Notes under the pieces: model-generated | What the model saw: the letters and a program-made list of their open reading frames with translations, nothing else | Database searches by the model: none | Told to the model about the DNA's origin: nothing | Translations under genes and position numbers: made by a program | Shown here: piece after piece, positions 61,147 to 64,000 of the stretch | Layout of the letters: each line of letters begins with the position of its first letter | How positions within the stretch are numbered: the first letter of the stretch is position 1 | Source: Alistipes sp. | GTDB taxonomy: Bacteria > Bacteroidota > Bacteroidia > Bacteroidales > Rikenellaceae | Length of the DNA stretch: 64,000 nt | Direction of reading: 5' to 3' | Assembly (NCBI GenBank): GCA_017629985.1 | Contig: JAGBWD010000034.1 | Span: 1-64,000, forward strand

Positions 61147-62685
61147 ATGTTTATACGCATAAATAGTGGCGCCATATCGGGCATCGATGCGGTAAATGTT
61201 ACCGCCGAGGTTAATGTTGCTAGTGGGGGTATAGGTCTATATATCGTAGGTCTTCCCGACAACACCATTAAGGAGAGCCATGAGCGTATACAGGCAGCCT
61301 TCGAGAACTCGGGTTATCGCCTTATTGCAAAAAAGACTGTCGTAAACCTCGCCCCTGCAGACCTTCGTAAGGAGGGTTCTCAATACGACCTTGCTATAGC
61401 TATTGGTATCCTCACCGCTACAGAGCAGATACACCCCACGATGCTTGATGACTCTATGTTCATTGGAGAGCTGTCGCTGGGCGGCGCAGTTCGCCCTGTG
61501 AAGGGTGTTTTACCCCTTGTTGCCATGGCGCGTAAGAGTGGCTTTAAACGAGTCTTTATGCCCAACGATAATATCTCGGAGGGTGCTGTGGTTGAGGGTA
61601 TAGAGTGTATCGGCATCTCCACACTGATAGAGCTTTGTCAGATATTGGAGGGCAGGATTGCATATAGCATTACCCCACACACCATAGTCACCGAGGAGGT
61701 GGTGGAGGATGAGTACCTCGAGGATTTTGCCGATGTTAAGGGTCAGAAGTATGTGAAACGCGCCCTTGAGATTGCTGCTGCTGGAGGTCATAACGTAATA
61801 ATGATAGGCTCTCCAGGTTCGGGAAAGACGATGCTTGCCCGCCGCATGCCTACGATACTTCCTCCCATGACTCTTGAGGAGGCTCTGGAGACTACAAAGG
61901 TACACTCCGTAGCTGGTAAGATAGGCACTAACAGAGGTCTTATTACACAGCGACCCTTTCGCGCCCCACACCATCTAACCTCCCAAGTGGCACTCATAGG
62001 CGGAGGGCAGTCCCCACAACCTGGTGAGGTGTCACTAGCAAATAATGGTGTTCTTTTCCTTGACGAAATGCCAGAGTTTGGACGTAACGTATTGGAGGTT
62101 TTGCGCCAGCCATTGGAGGATAGACACATCACCATCTCGCGTGCAAAATATAGTGTAGACTACCCCGCTAACTTCACACTCATAGCATCTATGAATCCGT
62201 GTCCATGTGGTTATTACAACCACCCTACCAAGGAGTGTAGTTGCTCTGCGGCGGCTGTACACCGCTACATGTCACACATCTCTGGGCCACTCATGGATCG
62301 TATAGATATACATATCGAGGTGGTTCCGGTGTCGATTTCGGAGATGACAACTGCGGAGCGTGCAGAGTCGAGTGCCGAGATTCGCAAACGTGTGATTGCT
62401 GCTCGCGAGATTCAGCTTCGCAGGTTTGAGGGGTTAGATATACACTGTAACGCGATGATGAATAGCGCTATGTTGCGGCGTTTTGCGCCACTCGAGAAGG
62501 GTGTAGCAACACTCCTTGAGAGCGCCATGTCGCGCCTCAACCTATCTACTCGTGCCTACGACAGAATTATAAAGGTGGCACGCACCATTGCCGACTTGGA
62601 GGGCAAGGAGCATATAGAGCCACAACATATCACCGAGGCTATAGGCTTCCGCTCCCTAGATAGAGAGACTTGGGGCATTAGATAA
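61147..62685 (+). CDS. comM: YifB/ComM family Mg-chelatase-like AAA+ ATPase
   Basis: A 512-residue ComM-type protein, a hexameric helicase that promotes branch migration during natural transformation in other bacteria. It has the N-terminal Lon-protease-like fold (ASGGIGLYIVGLPDNTIKESHERIQAAFENS), Walker A IGSPGSGKTMLARRMPTILP, Walker B VLFLDEMPEFGRNVLEVLRQPLEDR and the cysteine group CPCGYYNHPTKECSC. It is 50 bp after dnaB. Its start is preceded by TTTTAGG. Confidence 0.94.
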   Translation: MFIRINSGAISGIDAVNVTAEVNVASGGIGLYIVGLPDNTIKESHERIQAAFENSGYRLIAKKTVVNLAPADLRKEGSQYDLAIAIGILTATEQIHPTMLDDSMFIGELSLGGAVRPVKGVLPLVAMARKSGFKRVFMPNDNISEGAVVEGIECIGISTLIELCQILEGRIAYSITPHTIVTEEVVEDEYLEDFADVKGQKYVKRALEIAAAGGHNVIMIGSPGSGKTMLARRMPTILPPMTLEEALETTKVHSVAGKIGTNRGLITQRPFRAPHHLTSQVALIGGGQSPQPGEVSLANNGVLFLDEMPEFGRNVLEVLRQPLEDRHITISRAKYSVDYPANFTLIASMNPCPCGYYNHPTKECSCSAAAVHRYMSHISGPLMDRIDIHIEVVPVSISEMTTAERAESSAEIRKRVIAAREIQLRRFEGLDIHCNAMMNSAMLRRFAPLEKGVATLLESAMSRLNLSTRAYDRIIKVARTIADLEGKEHIEPQHITEAIGFRSLDRETWGIR

Positions 62686-62720
62686 TATATATAAACTAAT
62701 AATTATAAAATTTTTGCATT

Positions 62721-64000
62721 ATGAATTTCTGGAAAATGTTTGGAGCCTCATTATTGGCCTGGGTTGCTGGTTTTGTGGGACTATTTTTCTTTTTTATTGG
62801 CACTTTTATTAGTTCCTTAATCTCGTTGAATAGTGAGGTAGAGGTAGTTGAGAGTGATTCTATTCTATATATCAACTTGGATGAAGCTATAGTAGACTCT
62901 CCTGTATCCTCTCCACTTGGTGCTTTTAACCCTCTTGGCTCTCTCGATTTCTCAATGTCGGGAGCAGAATCGCTAACACTTCTAAACATACTCTCGGCAA
63001 TAGAGCAGGCTGCAACCGATGATAATATCAAGGGTATATACCTCTATACCGATGGTAATGGTAGCATCTCTACATCCAACATCGAGGAGCTTCGTAGCGC
63101 ACTCTTAAGATTTAAGCAGTCGGGTAAGTTTATAGTATCTTATGACTACAGCTACTCACAGCAGAACTACTACCTAGCCTCTGTAGCCGATAATATTGTT
63201 GTAAACCCTGAAGGAAGTATAGATTGGTATGGTACAAGTATGACATCTATATTCTATAAAGGATTGCTCGATAAGCTAAATATCACTGTAGATGTATTCC
63301 GTCCTACGGCATGTAAGTTTAAGAGTGCTGTGGAGCCATTTATACTTTACAAGATGTCTGATGCTAACCGTCAGCAGAATCAGGTGATTATAGACTCTAT
63401 CTGGAATAGCCTCTGTGAGGATGTCGCGGCATGTCGTGGCATAAGCGTTGAAAATCTCAAGGGTATAGCATCTACACTTGCTGCTACATTCCCCGATGAG
63501 GCCTTGAAGCTCGGCATGGTAGATGCTGTTGAGCATGAGGATTATATGTATGAGCTATTCGACAGCTATGGTGTGCAGCGCAACGACAATGGTTTGTTCA
63601 ACACCATCTCCTTGAGTAAATATATCTCTTCGCTCAACATTCCTCACCTAAAGACCTCTGTCGGTAACTCAAGCATCTTGGAGTATGAGGAGGCAGCTAT
63701 CGTAGCTATCATCTATGCTGATGGAGAAATTGTTGATGGCAACGAGTATCAGGATGGTTCGGTATATGGCTCACGCCTAGCTCGCGAGTTAAGGGATGCA
63801 CGCCTCAACGATGCTATCAAGTCTGTTGTTGTACGTGTAAACTCACCTGGTGGCTCGGCCATAGCTTCGGAGCTTGCATGGCGCGAGATGACACTTCTTC
63901 AGCAGGTTAAGCCTGTGGTAATATCTATGGGCGACATGGCAGCTAGTGGTGGTTACTACATCTCTGCTCCTGCAGATTACATCTTTAGCGATAAGACTAC
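62721..64000 (+). CDS. sppA: Signal peptide peptidase SppA (67K type), 3' end outside window
   Basis: The first 426 codons of a membrane serine protease that digests cleaved signal peptides. It has a membrane helix (about residues 6-35), two S49 domains, the catalytic Lys200 in CKFKSAVEPF of the first domain and the nucleophile Ser409 in MGDMAASGGYY of the second, near their E. coli positions. The N-terminal half also has the VVVRVNSPGGSA segment near 370. It has no stop before the window edge. It lies 35 bp after comM. Confidence 0.95.
   Translation, partial: MNFWKMFGASLLAWVAGFVGLFFFFIGTFISSLISLNSEVEVVESDSILYINLDEAIVDSPVSSPLGAFNPLGSLDFSMSGAESLTLLNILSAIEQAATDDNIKGIYLYTDGNGSISTSNIEELRSALLRFKQSGKFIVSYDYSYSQQNYYLASVADNIVVNPEGSIDWYGTSMTSIFYKGLLDKLNITVDVFRPTACKFKSAVEPFILYKMSDANRQQNQVIIDSIWNSLCEDVAACRGISVENLKGIASTLAATFPDEALKLGMVDAVEHEDYMYELFDSYGVQRNDNGLFNTISLSKYISSLNIPHLKTSVGNSSILEYEEAAIVAIIYADGEIVDGNEYQDGSVYGSRLARELRDARLNDAIKSVVVRVNSPGGSAIASELAWREMTLLQQVKPVVISMGDMAASGGYYISAPADYIFSDKT

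Overview
The window is a gene-dense stretch of a Bacteroidota chromosome, most likely order Bacteroidales. The evidence is near-universal Bacteroidota promoters (TTTG, 19-20 nt, TAnnTTTG), weak Shine-Dalgarno signals, an XusABC-type TonB-dependent uptake locus, Bacteroidota-typical families (DUF4374, DUF4252, a DksA-like protein with a degenerate finger) and an ETF/acyl-CoA dehydrogenase operon. The family or genus cannot be fixed from sequence alone. No rRNA, CRISPR array, integrase, transposase or IS element is visible. There is one tRNA gene (CAU anticodon).

Layout. 1-498: three tandem promoters firing left out of the window, two of them on a 110-bp duplication. 499-5438: TonB-dependent receptor, DUF4374 lipoprotein and PepSY membrane protein, resembling the XusABC xenosiderophore system. 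5658-6908: zinc-ribbon coiled-coil membrane protein. 6967-11758: tight operon of an SDR, a sialidase lipoprotein, apt and recG. 11874-12040: a terminator and a long imperfect inverted-repeat element. 12077-19799: an eight-gene phage-derived island (two structural proteins, ClpP-type protease, HK97-like major capsid, portal, DUF6712-like connector, holin, endolysin). All its frames are open, but it has no recognisable terminase, tape measure, integrase, repressor or replication gene. 20228-26782: prfA, a plug-like/TonB_C-like secreted protein, xseA, xseB, a methyltransferase, a Rel enzyme with a degraded hydrolase site and a small PAS protein. 26783-27119 and 39525-39996: two clusters of the same intergenic repeat family.

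27120-32588: polA and queD, DUF4252 protein, tRNA(CAU) with an odd T arm, and kbl. 32658-37569: iorA-iorB-aminotransferase-CoA-transferase, an apparent amino-acid fermentation operon (2-oxo acid to acyl-CoA to acid). 37660-45824: an unrecognised secreted protein, DksA-like protein, ridA, META lipoprotein, ileS and yebC. 46021-49040: fabH-fabF-fabG. 49313-50260: membrane-anchored LytTR regulator. 50428-54050: etfB-etfA-acyl-CoA dehydrogenase. 54211-55368: GT4 glycosyltransferase. 55664-55767: a promoter-to-terminator unit that looks like a small RNA. 55840-59304: a 20-cysteine lipoprotein, then an operon of a LolC/E-like permease, menG, an unknown secreted protein and a SPOR-like protein. 59504 to the end: dnaB, comM and sppA, which runs off the edge.

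The best candidates for something undescribed are the terminase-less capsid island with the adjacent inverted-repeat element, the composite intergenic repeat family, the candidate small RNA whose TTTAGGTT motifs are complementary to two mRNA leaders in this window, the cysteine-rich lipoprotein, and the plug/TonB_C chimera. Gene starts were chosen from family N termini, spacing to the upstream stop and promoter position; alternatives are stated. All functions are by recognition of motifs; no search was run.
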